Shown here: one piece after another, positions 42,988 to 51,028 of the stretch | Position numbering within the stretch: the stretch's first letter is position 1 | How the letters are laid out: each line of letters starts with the position of its first letter | Source: CAYUVH01 sp964448135 | GTDB lineage: Bacteria; Verrucomicrobiota; Verrucomicrobiia; Limisphaerales; UBA8199 | Reading direction: 5' to 3' | DNA length: 64,000 nt | Assembly: GCA_964448135.1 (NCBI GenBank) | Contig: CAYUVH010000006.1 | Span: 248,001-312,000, forward strand | Program-made: the position numbers and the translations under genes | The notes under the pieces: generated by a model | Databases searched by the model: none | Told to the model about the DNA's origin: nothing | Seen by the model: only the letters and a program-made list of their open reading frames with translations

Positions 42988-43884
42988 GTGAGCTTCCTGA
43001 AAAAATGGGGCGGCTTCGTCCGTTTCAGCCACACCATTTTCGCCATGCCCTTCGCCCTCGCCGCCATGGCCGTCGCCGCGCGCGACAATCGCGGCTGGCC
43101 CGGCTGGCGCACCTGCGGCCTGATCGTGGCCGCCATGATTTGCGCGCGCACCTGCGCCATGACCTTCAACCGCATCGCCGATCGCAAATTCGACGCCGCC
43201 AATCCGCGCACCGCCAAACGCCACCTGCCCGCCGGCGAAGTCTCCCTCTTCGGCGCCTGGGTGCTATGGTTCCTTTCCGCCGCCGGATTGGTGGGCGTCA
43301 GCTATTTGCTAAATCCACTGTGTTTCTACCTCTCGCCCGTCGCGCTCGCGGTCATTTGTTTCTATTCGCTCACGAAGCGATTCACAAATTACACACACGT
43401 CTTCCTCGGCCTCTCGCTCGCCCTCGCCCCCGTCGGCGCGTGGCTGGCCGTCAAGGGCACCAACCTCACCGGCCGCGAACTCGCCGAAATGCTCACCCTG
43501 GCCATGGCCGTGGTGCTCTGGCTCGTCGGCTTCGACATCATCTACGCCCTGCAGGACTACGAATTCGACCGCACGCACGGCCTGCATTCCCTCGTCGTCG
43601 CCTGGGGCCCAAAAAACGCCCTGCAAGCCTCCTTTCTCGCGCACATGGTGATGTGCGGACTGCTGTTTCTCTTCGGCCTGCTCTGCGGCTTCCGCATTGC
43701 CTTCATCGTCGGCTGGATGCTCATCGTCGGCTGCCTCGTCCTGGAACATTGGATCGCCCGCCGCCGCAGCCTCAACTGGATCAACACGGCTTTCTTTCGC
43801 CTCAACGCCGTCGTCAGCATGATCTTCTTCGCCGTAACCCTCGCCGAGGTGGTATTCAAAGGCGGCTTCTCATTGCGAAACTGA
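42988..43884 (+). CDS. ubiA: UbiA-family prenyltransferase
   Basis: About 298 residues with eight or nine hydrophobic helices. First Asp-rich motif NRIADRKFDAANPRTAKRHL and second DYEFDRTHGLHSLV are the Mg-pyrophosphate sites of UbiA prenyltransferases. Likely prenylates 4-hydroxybenzoate or a naphthoate intermediate of quinone synthesis, consistent with ubiX upstream. GTG 42988 (MSFLKKWGGFVRFSH) is a better start than TTG 42958, whose extension is Pro/Ser-rich. Confidence 0.88.
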   Translation: MSFLKKWGGFVRFSHTIFAMPFALAAMAVAARDNRGWPGWRTCGLIVAAMICARTCAMTFNRIADRKFDAANPRTAKRHLPAGEVSLFGAWVLWFLSAAGLVGVSYLLNPLCFYLSPVALAVICFYSLTKRFTNYTHVFLGLSLALAPVGAWLAVKGTNLTGRELAEMLTLAMAVVLWLVGFDIIYALQDYEFDRTHGLHSLVVAWGPKNALQASFLAHMVMCGLLFLFGLLCGFRIAFIVGWMLIVGCLVLEHWIARRRSLNWINTAFFRLNAVVSMIFFAVTLAEVVFKGGFSLRN

Positions 43885-43889
43885 TTCCC

Positions 43890-43940
43890 TGAGGGCCAAA
43901 GGCCCGCCCCTATACCAGCCTGGGCCAGCGGCCCAGGAAC
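43890..43940. repeat. REP-like double hairpin, copy 1 (51 bp)
   Basis: TGAGGGCCAAAGGCCCG is followed by CATACCAGCC-type spacer and CCTGGGCC...GGCCCAGGAAC. The identical layout is found at 63950-64000 at the window's end, differing at only a few bases. The nearby GAGGGCTGAAGGCCC and GGGCTTTCAGCCC hairpins (43960-44020) are related. Confidence 0.9.
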
Positions 43941-44041
43941 CAATCTCAATACCAATTCGAGGGCTGAAGGCCCGACCTATGCACTGGAGCTACATGCCAT
44001 GGAGCGGGCTTTCAGCCCTTACAAGATTTTGGCCACTGTTT

Positions 44042-44060
44042 CCTGGGCCTTTGGCCCAGG
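44042..44060. terminator. hairpin at the 3' side of the sugar ABC operon
   Basis: CCTGGGCCTTTGGCCCAGG is a 19-bp hairpin with 3-nt loop located 55 bp beyond the last gene of the minus-strand operon. It belongs to the same sequence family as the repeat at 43890 and may serve as a transcription stop. Confidence 0.5.
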
Positions 44061-44115
44061 CTGCTATGAGGCCGCGCCGTTGGCGCTTCGGAATGAGTTG
44101 CTTGAACCCTCTTCT

Positions 44116-45063
44116 TTACTTCGCCCGACTCCGCCCCACCTGATCCAACGCCACCGCCGCAATAATTATCGCCCCAATCACAATCAACTGCACATTCGGC
44201 GAAATCCCCACCAGCGTGCAACCGTTCCGCAAAAACGCAATCAACAGCGTCCCAATCACCGTCCCCAAAATCGTTCCGCGCCCGCCCGAAAGGCTCGCGC
44301 CGCCGATCACCACCGCCGCCACAATATCCAACTCCAATCCCGCCCCCGCCGTCGGTTGCGCGGACACCGTCCGGCTCGTGGCAATCATGCTCGCAATCCC
44401 CACCATCATCCCGCCCAGCGTGTAAAGCGCGGTGAGATGGCCTTTCACGGCGACACCCGCATGGAAAGCCGCCTCGCGATTCGACCCGATTGCATACGCA
44501 TATCTTCCCAACGGCGTATAGCGCAGCATCAACACCGCAGCCACGATCAATACTGCGGCCATCAGCACGGACACCGGTATCCCCGCCACCTCGCCCGTGC
44601 CGAGAAAAGCATAAGTGGGAACATTGCACGGCTGGCCATCATTCATGACGAGCGCGATGCCGCGAAAACAACTCATCGTCCCGAGCGTGACAATGAAAGG
44701 CGGCAGGTTCAGTCGTGTGGTCAATACACCATTCAACAGCCCGCCCAAAGTTCCCGCCACCACCCCGGCCAGCGTCCCCACGAGTGCCGACGACCCGCTC
44801 AAATCGCTCCCGCCCAGCTTCAACATCGTCCACGCGCCGATCATCCCCGAAAGCGCCAGCAGCGAGCCCACCGACAAATCTATCCCGCCCGATATAATGA
44901 TCGCCGTCGCGCCGAGCCCGATGATCGCGTTCACACTTGATCGCCGCAGCACATTGACGATGTTGTCCTCGGTCAAAAATCGTCCCGGCGCCAGAAACGT
45001 GCACGCAATGATGATCAGCATCAGCCCGGCGAACGGCAGCATTTGGCGGACAATTCGGCTCAT
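44116..45063 (-). CDS. rbsC: RbsC-type sugar ABC transporter permease
   Basis: 315 residues with about nine hydrophobic helices. The permease motif IIISGGIDLSVGSLLALSGM and the coupling GGASLSGGRGTILGTVIGTL loop are diagnostic of the BPD_transp_2 (ribose/xylose/galactose) family. The gene order, minus strand, is binding protein, ATPase, permease with 9-bp and 4-bp gaps, clearly one operon. Which pentose or other sugar is imported is not determined. Confidence 0.9.
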   Translation of the reverse strand: MSRIVRQMLPFAGLMLIIIACTFLAPGRFLTEDNIVNVLRRSSVNAIIGLGATAIIISGGIDLSVGSLLALSGMIGAWTMLKLGGSDLSGSSALVGTLAGVVAGTLGGLLNGVLTTRLNLPPFIVTLGTMSCFRGIALVMNDGQPCNVPTYAFLGTGEVAGIPVSVLMAAVLIVAAVLMLRYTPLGRYAYAIGSNREAAFHAGVAVKGHLTALYTLGGMMVGIASMIATSRTVSAQPTAGAGLELDIVAAVVIGGASLSGGRGTILGTVIGTLLIAFLRNGCTLVGISPNVQLIVIGAIIIAAVALDQVGRSRAK

Positions 45064-45067
45064 GGGA

Positions 45068-46576
45068 TTATTCGACGGCAGCCAGGTGCATCACTTCGTC
45101 CGGATTGGTTTGTTTGGTTACAAAAGTGCCGGCCAGTTTGCCGCGTCGCATCACCAGCAACCGATCGGCGACCCCAAACAGCTCCGGCAACTCCGACGAA
45201 ATCATCAGGATGGCTTTGCCCTCTTTCGCGAGCTCATTGATCAACGTGTAAATCTCCCGCTTCGCGCCCACATCCACCCCGCGCGTGGGCTCATCAAAAA
45301 TAATAAACTTCGCGTTCGCGAGCAGGCAGCGCGCGACCAAAAGCTTTTGCTGGTTGCCACCCGAAAGCGCCGCCGCCGGAGCCGCCGCCGACGACCATTT
45401 CACATGCATCCGCGTCGCCGCCTCCGTGGCAATAACCGTCTCCCTCCCCGGCATCAGCCGCCAGCTCATCCCGATCTGGCGCAGCGAAGGCAAGGTGATG
45501 TTCCACGCGCAAGGCAGCCCCAGGCAAAGTCCCGTGCGCTTGCGATCCTCCGTCAGCAACGCCACGCCTTGTCTAATCGCCTCCGCCGGCGAACGAATCT
45601 CCGTCGCCTCTCCATCCAGCCGAAAGTCTCCCTTGGTCTTCGGTTCCAACCCAAACAACGCCCGCGCTACTTCCGTGCGCCCCGACCCAATCAGCCCCGC
45701 AACACCCACAATTTCCCCACCGCGCACCTCGAACGAAACATCGCGCACTCCCTCCTCCGACGACAACCCCTTCACCTCCACCCGCACCGGCCCGAGTTCC
45801 ACGTCGCGCGGCGGAAAAAAATCGTTGAGCTCGCGCCCCACCATGTGACGCACAATCGCCGGCGTGTTCAATTCCGCCGCCGGCGCCGAATGCACCACCT
45901 TCCCATCGCGCAGAATCGTGATGTCGTCCGCCAGCGCCGCGACTTCCTCGAGCCGGTGTGAGATGTAAACCATCGTCAAACCCCGCGCGCGCAATTGCCG
46001 CATCACCGTAAACAGCCGCCGCGCCTCGGCATCGCTCAACGCCGAAGTGGGCTCATCGAGAACTATCACGCCCGCATTGCGCCGGAGCGCCTTCAGCAGC
46101 TCCACGATCTGGCAATCGCCAATCGGCAGGTCGCCCACCACCGCGTCGGCCTCCAGCGGAAAACCATACTCCTCTGCCAGCGCCCGGCTCCGCCGCGACA
46201 TCTCGCGCCGGCTGATCGTGCCCGGCAACACGCCACGCGGCTCCGCCCCGAGAAAAATATTTTCCGCCGCCGTAAGGTGTTCCGCCAGGTCGAGCTCCTG
46301 GTAGATCATCGAAATGCCCGCGGCCAGCGCCGCGGCGGGATTTTCGAATCGTCGCGGCGTCCCGTGCAGCTCGATCTCGCCGGCATCCGGTTGATGCACG
46401 CCCGCGAGGATTTTCATGAGCGTGGATTTTCCCGCGCCATTCTCTCCACACAACGCATGGATCGTCCCCGCCCGCGCGCGAAAACTCACGTCCTTCAACG
46501 CCTGCACCGGCCCGAAGCGTTTTGAGATGCCGCGCATCGCCAGCGCAGCGGGTGCGTCTGAATTCGGCCCGGTCAC
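45068..46576 (-). CDS. rbsA: RbsA-type sugar ABC ATPase (two ABC domains)
   Basis: 502 residues. ABC 1: Walker A GENGAGKSTLMKILAGVHQP, Walker B VIVLDEPTSAL, altered signature LPIGDCQIVELLKAL. ABC 2: degenerate Walker A GLIGSGRTEVARALFG, as usual for RbsA, signature LSGGNQQKLLVARCLLANAK and Walker B FIIFDEPTRGVDVG. The C-terminal half therefore keeps the better signature while the N-terminal half keeps the better Walker A. It pairs with the permease 4 bp downstream. Confidence 0.93.
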   Translation of the reverse strand: MTGPNSDAPAALAMRGISKRFGPVQALKDVSFRARAGTIHALCGENGAGKSTLMKILAGVHQPDAGEIELHGTPRRFENPAAALAAGISMIYQELDLAEHLTAAENIFLGAEPRGVLPGTISRREMSRRSRALAEEYGFPLEADAVVGDLPIGDCQIVELLKALRRNAGVIVLDEPTSALSDAEARRLFTVMRQLRARGLTMVYISHRLEEVAALADDITILRDGKVVHSAPAAELNTPAIVRHMVGRELNDFFPPRDVELGPVRVEVKGLSSEEGVRDVSFEVRGGEIVGVAGLIGSGRTEVARALFGLEPKTKGDFRLDGEATEIRSPAEAIRQGVALLTEDRKRTGLCLGLPCAWNITLPSLRQIGMSWRLMPGRETVIATEAATRMHVKWSSAAAPAAALSGGNQQKLLVARCLLANAKFIIFDEPTRGVDVGAKREIYTLINELAKEGKAILMISSELPELFGVADRLLVMRRGKLAGTFVTKQTNPDEVMHLAAVE

Positions 46577-46585
46577 GGGACGGAG

Positions 46586-47584
46586 TTATTGGTTCTTGAG
46601 CAGTTCCTTGATGGCCGGCTCTTCCATCCGGTCCTTGGTGATCAGCTCGCAGCCCGTATCAATCCGCTTGGTCACCGGCTCGCCTTTGATCGAAGCCACC
46701 GCCGCCTTCACTCCCTCGTAGCCCATCTTGAAAGGATTCTGCACCACGAGCGCGTCCACCTGGCCCGCGCGCAAACCATCCACCACCGCCTTCTCCGCAT
46801 CGAAGCCAATGAACTTCACCTGCGAGCGCTTCTGGCTTTGCAGCGCCTGATACGCGCCGACCGCCGTGGAAGCGTTGCAGGCGAACACACCTTGCAGGTC
46901 CGGATGACGCGTGAGCAAATCTTCCGTGGCCTGGAGCGCCGTCTCCACCGTGTCATGGCCATAAACCGCGTCCACAATCTCGATGCCCGGAAACTCCTTC
47001 TTGATCGTATCCATGAACCCATTCTCGCGTTCCGTGGTCGAGGCCGAGCCGGGCGCATACTTGATGACGATGATCTTCCCCTTGCCGCCCAGCGTCGCAC
47101 CCATCCGCCGCGCCGCCATCGTGCCGCCCAAATAATTATCCGTCGCCGCAAAGCAGACGTAATTGTCCGTGCCAATGGCCGAATCAATGATCACGCACGG
47201 CACCTTCAGCTTCGCCAGCTTTTCCACCGACGGCACCAGCGCATCGCGATCCAGCGGCGCCAGCACGATCGCATCCGCTTTCTGCGCAATGAAATCCTCC
47301 ACGATCTGGATCTGCCGTTCGCGATCCGTTTCGCGTTCCGGGGCGTTCATGACGATGGTGTAACCCATCTCCTCCCCCGCCTTCCGCGCCCCGGCGTCCA
47401 CCGCCTTCCAAAACACATGCGTCGTGCCTTTCGGAATCAGCGCGATGGATTTCTTTCCCGCCGCCGGCGCATCCGCCGGCTTCTGCGCGCCACCGCCGCC
47501 GGAATCACTTTTACCGCAACCAGTTAGCAGGACCAGACCAACGGCGCAGGCGGCCAGGGTGGGGAGCGAGAGCTTCATCTTCAT
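46586..47584 (-). CDS. rbsB: RbsB-type sugar-binding lipoprotein
   Basis: ATG 47584 gives MKMKLSLPTLAACAVGLVLL and TGCGKSD: a lipoprotein signal with Cys at the lipobox, so the binding protein is membrane-anchored on the periplasmic side. Peripla_BP_4 features: IALIPKGTTHVFWKAVDAGA, NAPERETDRERQIQIVEDFI, ADAIVLAPLDRDALVPSVEK and the hinge segment VFACNASTAVGAYQALQSQ. The longer frame (from 47755) has an implausible N-terminus. First gene of the operon, so the promoter is in the 47585-47826 gap. Confidence 0.9.
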   Translation of the reverse strand: MKMKLSLPTLAACAVGLVLLTGCGKSDSGGGGAQKPADAPAAGKKSIALIPKGTTHVFWKAVDAGARKAGEEMGYTIVMNAPERETDRERQIQIVEDFIAQKADAIVLAPLDRDALVPSVEKLAKLKVPCVIIDSAIGTDNYVCFAATDNYLGGTMAARRMGATLGGKGKIIVIKYAPGSASTTERENGFMDTIKKEFPGIEIVDAVYGHDTVETALQATEDLLTRHPDLQGVFACNASTAVGAYQALQSQKRSQVKFIGFDAEKAVVDGLRAGQVDALVVQNPFKMGYEGVKAAVASIKGEPVTKRIDTGCELITKDRMEEPAIKELLKNQ

Positions 47585-47676
47585 AAGGGACGCATCGGGG
47601 TTATTGGCAACCCCCGCTTTTACGGGGAATCGCCGGCTTTGGCAAGCCAGCGCCAACACGTTTAGCGGCGCTTTGG

Positions 47677-47704
47677 TTGGTAGGTACGACCTGCCGGTCG
47701 TCCG
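47677..47704. repeat. REP-like hairpin, copy 2
   Basis: TTGGTAGGTACGACCTGCCG plus GTCGTCCG, one base different from 42914-42941. It lies in the promoter gap between rbsB and the divergent sigma factor. Confidence 0.88.
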
Positions 47705-47826
47705 TAGCCGTGCGACGGCAACGTGCCATCGAAAACCGCTTTCAAAGCAGTCCACTATCCAACTCCTGAGCGTCGCAGGGCAAAAGAAAGTGTTCGGTTT
47801 GGGCCGGAGCGGGCATTTATAAGTGA

Positions 47827-49176
47827 ATGACAGCGACCGACGACATCGCCCTGCTGCGCGAATACGCGTCCGGCAACTCCGAGGCGGCCTTCGAAACTTT
47901 GGTTTCGCGGCATGCGCGCTTCGTTTACTCGGCGGCGTTGCGGCAAGTCCGGGATCCGCACCTGGCCGAGGAAGTGACGCAGGCCGTGTTCATCATCCTC
48001 GCGAAAAAGGCGGCGCGGATCGGCGGCCAGACGGTGCTCTCGGGCTGGCTCTTCCGGACGACGCGCTACACCGCCATGGCCCAGATGCGGACCGTGGCGC
48101 GGCGGCGGCAGCACGAACAGGAGGCGCTTATGGAGGCCGAAAATTCAGCCAACACCCCGGACCCGGTTTGGGAACAGATTTCGCCGTTGCTCGACCCTGC
48201 CCTGGCGACGTTGCGCGAGAAAGACCGGCAGGCGGTGCTGCTGCGCTTTTTCGAGCAACGCAGCCTGGCCGAGGTCGGCAGCTCCTTGAATGCGACCGAG
48301 GACACCGCACGCATGCGGATCAATCGCGCGCTGGAGAAACTACGCAAATATTTCTCCCGGCACGGGGTGGTTTCCACCACCGCGATCATCGCCGGAATGC
48401 TGTCTGCAAACTCCCTCCAGGCGGCGCCGGTGGGGCTGACCGCAACAATCACTGCGACCGTTGCCAAAGGGTCGGCGGCCGCGGCTTCAATTCTCACCCT
48501 CGTGAAAGGAACACTTAATATTATGGCATGGATTAAAACGAAAATGGTGGTCGGCATCGGCGCCGGCGCGCTGCTGGCCGGGGCCGCGGTGGTAACCCTG
48601 GCGCAACAGGAGCAGAAAGTGCGCGCGCAGGAGCAGGAAATTCGCGCCCAGGAAAACCAGATCCGCGAGCAGGAAAAACGGACCGACCTGACGGCGGAGC
48701 AGCGCAAGGAATTAGCCGACCAACTGAACCAGTTGCGCGAAAAACAAAATGAGTTGCGGACGAAGCAGAACCAGCTTCGGGCGTCGAGCGAGCGCGCGAA
48801 TTCGAAGCTGCTCGAAGACAAGTCCCTCCGGGTTTCACCGTTTACCGGCGTCGTTTTTGAAGGCGATAAGGTCCTGGTGACCTATGAAGGCGCGCAGTAT
48901 GAGCTGGCCATGATCAGCGGCCTGACCACCCCGCAGTTGGTGGATTTCAGCCGCACGCAATACAAGGATTTGTGGCAGAAGCGGATCGCCGAGGATTTGC
49001 CGGTGGTTCTGGCCGAGAGCCGGCATCCGATGAATTCCGATCATACCGTCAGCCTGACGCTGATGGACGCGACGACTGGTCAGAGCCGGAGCATTGCGCG
49101 GGCGACCATGACCGAGAAAAACCGACAGGCGATCATGGCGGTGCGGCTGGCCGGTGCGCGGCCGGATGCGCATTGA
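47827..49176 (+). CDS. ECF-like sigma-70 factor fused to membrane helix and coiled coil
   Basis: 449 residues. Region 2 (about 1-95: SEAAFETLVSRHARFVYSAA ... LAEEVTQAVFIILAK) and region 4 (about 125-180: LREKDRQAVLLRFFEQRSLA ... RMRINRALEKLRKYF) make a normal ECF sigma. Then a hydrophobic linker (TTAIIAGMLSANSLQAAPVG), a transmembrane helix (MVVGIGAGALLAGAAVVTLA), a Gln/Glu/Arg-rich coiled coil (about 260-330), and a periplasmic-looking domain of about 110 residues. The membrane helix would separate the C-terminal domain from the cytoplasmic sigma part. Function of the tail could be signal sensing with regulated proteolysis; that is inference. Confidence 0.85.
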   Translation: MTATDDIALLREYASGNSEAAFETLVSRHARFVYSAALRQVRDPHLAEEVTQAVFIILAKKAARIGGQTVLSGWLFRTTRYTAMAQMRTVARRRQHEQEALMEAENSANTPDPVWEQISPLLDPALATLREKDRQAVLLRFFEQRSLAEVGSSLNATEDTARMRINRALEKLRKYFSRHGVVSTTAIIAGMLSANSLQAAPVGLTATITATVAKGSAAAASILTLVKGTLNIMAWIKTKMVVGIGAGALLAGAAVVTLAQQEQKVRAQEQEIRAQENQIREQEKRTDLTAEQRKELADQLNQLREKQNELRTKQNQLRASSERANSKLLEDKSLRVSPFTGVVFEGDKVLVTYEGAQYELAMISGLTTPQLVDFSRTQYKDLWQKRIAEDLPVVLAESRHPMNSDHTVSLTLMDATTGQSRSIARATMTEKNRQAIMAVRLAGARPDAH

Positions 49177-49205
49177 AGAGGAAAACGGGAGAAATTCGGC
49201 GATTT

Positions 49206-49212
49206 GTTAGGC
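49206..49212 (-). other. truncated attC: only the 5' core box remains
   Basis: Read on the minus strand GCCGCCTAACAAATC directly after the ORF (stop TAA within the box) is the start of an attC, but the sequence then runs into the 3' end of the sigma factor gene with no matching GTTRRRY box. The cassette cluster therefore ends here. Confidence 0.7.
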
Positions 49213-49593
49213 GGCATGAACTCGTCGTAGTGCATCAATATCATCTCCTGTGATCACGCGCTCAAAATGACTGCGCGGGTTAAGAACTAGACGCGTCTTG
49301 CTAAAATCATTTGTCAGCAGAAAGGTCGAATTCACACCGAGCAACGAGTATGGAGTCGGCTCCTTGATGGGAATGGTCCGTATAAACTCGCGTGCTCGCT
49401 GCCGTGATGAGAAAATGTAAAACTCTTCTGGCGAGCTAAGAAAATCAAAAACCGGCTTGCCGTCGATCTTCCGCGCATTCTTGCCGAGGACGTGAACACC
49501 ATGCTTGTGCAACAAGCGAATGAATTCTGCTCCAGCATCGGGACGAACCGCAACATCAGCCAATGGGTCAGAACTATCAGGCGTTGGCTCCAT
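49207..49593 (-). CDS. small protein of unknown function, gene-cassette ORF
   Basis: 128 residues from ATG 49593 (MEPTPDSSDPLADVAVRPDA). The compact domain contains FIRLLHKHGVHVLGKNARKI and REFIRTIPIKEPTPYSLLGV. No family recognised and no signal peptide. The stop overlaps an attC-type box. Its start lies only 7 bp after the methyltransferase stop, where the attC expected between cassettes has been reduced to its first 15 bases (GCCGCCTGACAAATC). Confidence 0.65.
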   Translation of the reverse strand: MEPTPDSSDPLADVAVRPDAGAEFIRLLHKHGVHVLGKNARKIDGKPVFDFLSSPEEFYIFSSRQRAREFIRTIPIKEPTPYSLLGVNSTFLLTNDFSKTRLVLNPRSHFERVITGDDIDALRRVHAA

Positions 49594-49600
49594 TGATTTG

Positions 49601-50272
49601 TCAGGCGGCTCGATCAAACTGAACACGAAATCGGCGAACCGGCGGGCTTTCCGCATCACTGTAATCCTCAAATGAAAACTCTCGCAAACCAAACGCAGAA
49701 AAGGACTGTAACTCTCGACGTGTGAGCGGCCATGGCATGGCGCCCGGGGGTTCAGACTCTTCCCGGCCGCGGCAAATGAGCAAGAGCCTGCCCGATGGCG
49801 CAACAAATTCCCCAATGCACCGCATGGCTCTCTGGCGCATATCGGCAGGAAAAACCTGAAGCGTGTATGACTCCAAAACGAAATCAAAGGCACCATGCCA
49901 GGCCGGTGGCACTGCAAACAAGTCAGCCGTCACGTAAGTGACACCGGAATCCGGAAAGCGCCGATGACACCACTCAATAGCCGTCGGGGAAATGTCGAAG
50001 GCAACCACACTGCCTCCAGCCGACGCAAGATACTCGGCGTCGTCCCCCAAGCCGCAACCGATTTTCAGGCAACGCTTTCCTCGGAAATCGTAGCCCGTCC
50101 GCCGATGCCACTCGCAAAGGTGCGGATTGAGAACCATGTCCGCCCACGGAACTATGGCCTCATTCCCGCGTGCCTCTTGGTAGAGTGCCTCGAACCAACC
50201 GAGGTGGTCGCCGCGCTCTACGTATTCGGAGCAAAGCTTCCTGGCTCGCGTGCGGTCTTTTGGCTTGACCAT
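49601..50272 (-). CDS. class I SAM-dependent methyltransferase, gene-cassette ORF
   Basis: 223 residues. Rossmann motif I KRCLKIGCGLGDDAEYLASA, acidic VVAFDISPTAIEWCHRRFPD and post-I YVTADLFAVPPAWHGAFDFV identify a small-molecule-type methyltransferase. Target unknown. ATG 50272 lies 17 bp from the GTTAGGC core of the attC at 50290-50383, the canonical cassette layout. Confidence 0.82.
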   Translation of the reverse strand: MVKPKDRTRARKLCSEYVERGDHLGWFEALYQEARGNEAIVPWADMVLNPHLCEWHRRTGYDFRGKRCLKIGCGLGDDAEYLASAGGSVVAFDISPTAIEWCHRRFPDSGVTYVTADLFAVPPAWHGAFDFVLESYTLQVFPADMRQRAMRCIGEFVAPSGRLLLICRGREESEPPGAMPWPLTRRELQSFSAFGLREFSFEDYSDAESPPVRRFRVQFDRAA

Positions 50273-50289
50273 TATGGGGTGCGAACGCC

Positions 50290-50383
50290 GCCTAACGCGC
50301 GGCGCTCAGGCAGGCCAGGGCAATGCTGCGCGATTGCCCGCCGACGGGCAACCTTGGCCTTGCCTACAGCCGCATTGTTAGGT
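50290..50383 (-). other. attC recombination site (94 bp, complete)
   Basis: Minus-strand reading: ACCTAAC (rc of 50377-50383, matches RYYYAAC) to GTTAGGC (rc of 50290-50296, matches GTTRRRY). The interior has imperfect arms AGGCAAGGCCAAGG / CCAGGGCAATGC-like and a GCCCGTCGGCGGGC hairpin. The stop TAA of the upstream ORF (50378-50380) lies inside the first box, as in classical cassettes. It is the best-preserved attC of the window. Confidence 0.85.
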
Positions 50384-50803
50384 GCCTTTGGATATATCGC
50401 AGTGGTCATCTATGATGTTCTGAATGCGGCCAAGCAAAGCGTCCAACTGGTCATCGTAAATCTTAAAGAGCATCGAGCATGACGTGGACGGTTCGATTCG
50501 CAGAACATAGGTGGAGTCGTACTCACCGTCCTTGACCAACACCACCTTGGTGTCGCGAAAAGAGGATGACAGGTCAACGCTCTTCTCGGGCATAGTCCGG
50601 TAGACTCCATTACCGACATGGGCATCACGATAAGCAGGATTGGCTCTGGTCTCGGAGACGAAGTCGAGAAACCTCTGCGCGAACAGCAAATCTTCTGCAG
50701 TGAAAGTGATCGTAGTCACAGACAATTGAAACTGAACCGAGAATAATCCAGTTTCAGGCTTGTCCTCAGTCACGAATACGTCGCAAGGGTACGAGTCGCT
50801 CAT
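50378..50803 (-). CDS. small protein of unknown function, first cassette ORF of cluster 2
   Basis: 141 residues from ATG 50803 (MSDSYPCDVFVTEDKPETGL). Predicted beta-rich with a late helical segment (MLFKIYDDQLDALLGRIQNI). No family recognised. The TAA stop sits in the first box of the attC. The ORF begins 11 bp after the degenerate core box of the leader at 50811-50935. Confidence 0.7.
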   Translation of the reverse strand: MSDSYPCDVFVTEDKPETGLFSVQFQLSVTTITFTAEDLLFAQRFLDFVSETRANPAYRDAHVGNGVYRTMPEKSVDLSSSFRDTKVVLVKDGEYDSTYVLRIEPSTSCSMLFKIYDDQLDALLGRIQNIIDDHCDISKGT

Positions 50804-50810
50804 GTGTGGT

Positions 50811-50935
50811 CGGCACCTAAAAATTAGTATACGACACCCTGTTCGTATATTAAAAGGAGACGGAAAAAGAACAAGGGAGCGTCGCTTCTCACCGAACCCG
50901 CTCAAGCCAAGCTACTTGCAACGTGCCTATAACGG
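50811..50935 (-). promoter_or_regulatory. cassette-cluster leader 2: core-like box, 11-8-11 palindrome and conserved block
   Basis: Core-like box ACCTAAA (50815-50821, one mismatch to RYYYAAC read outward), 2 bp, then TTAGTATACGA (50824-50834), spacer CACCCTGT (50835-50842), TCGTATATTAA (50843-50853). About 36 bp further, CACCGAACCCGCTCAAGCCA (50890 on) resembles the block at 24279. Layout and spacing equal those of leader 1, with one arm mismatch. Confidence 0.65.
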
Positions 50936-51028
50936 CTACTTCGCCCGGCTCTAAGCAGGATATTTGGCCAGGGAGGGATTCCGGCATTTTCTTTGTAACG
51001 CCGCCCCGGCGACCGTTAAGTATGTGGT

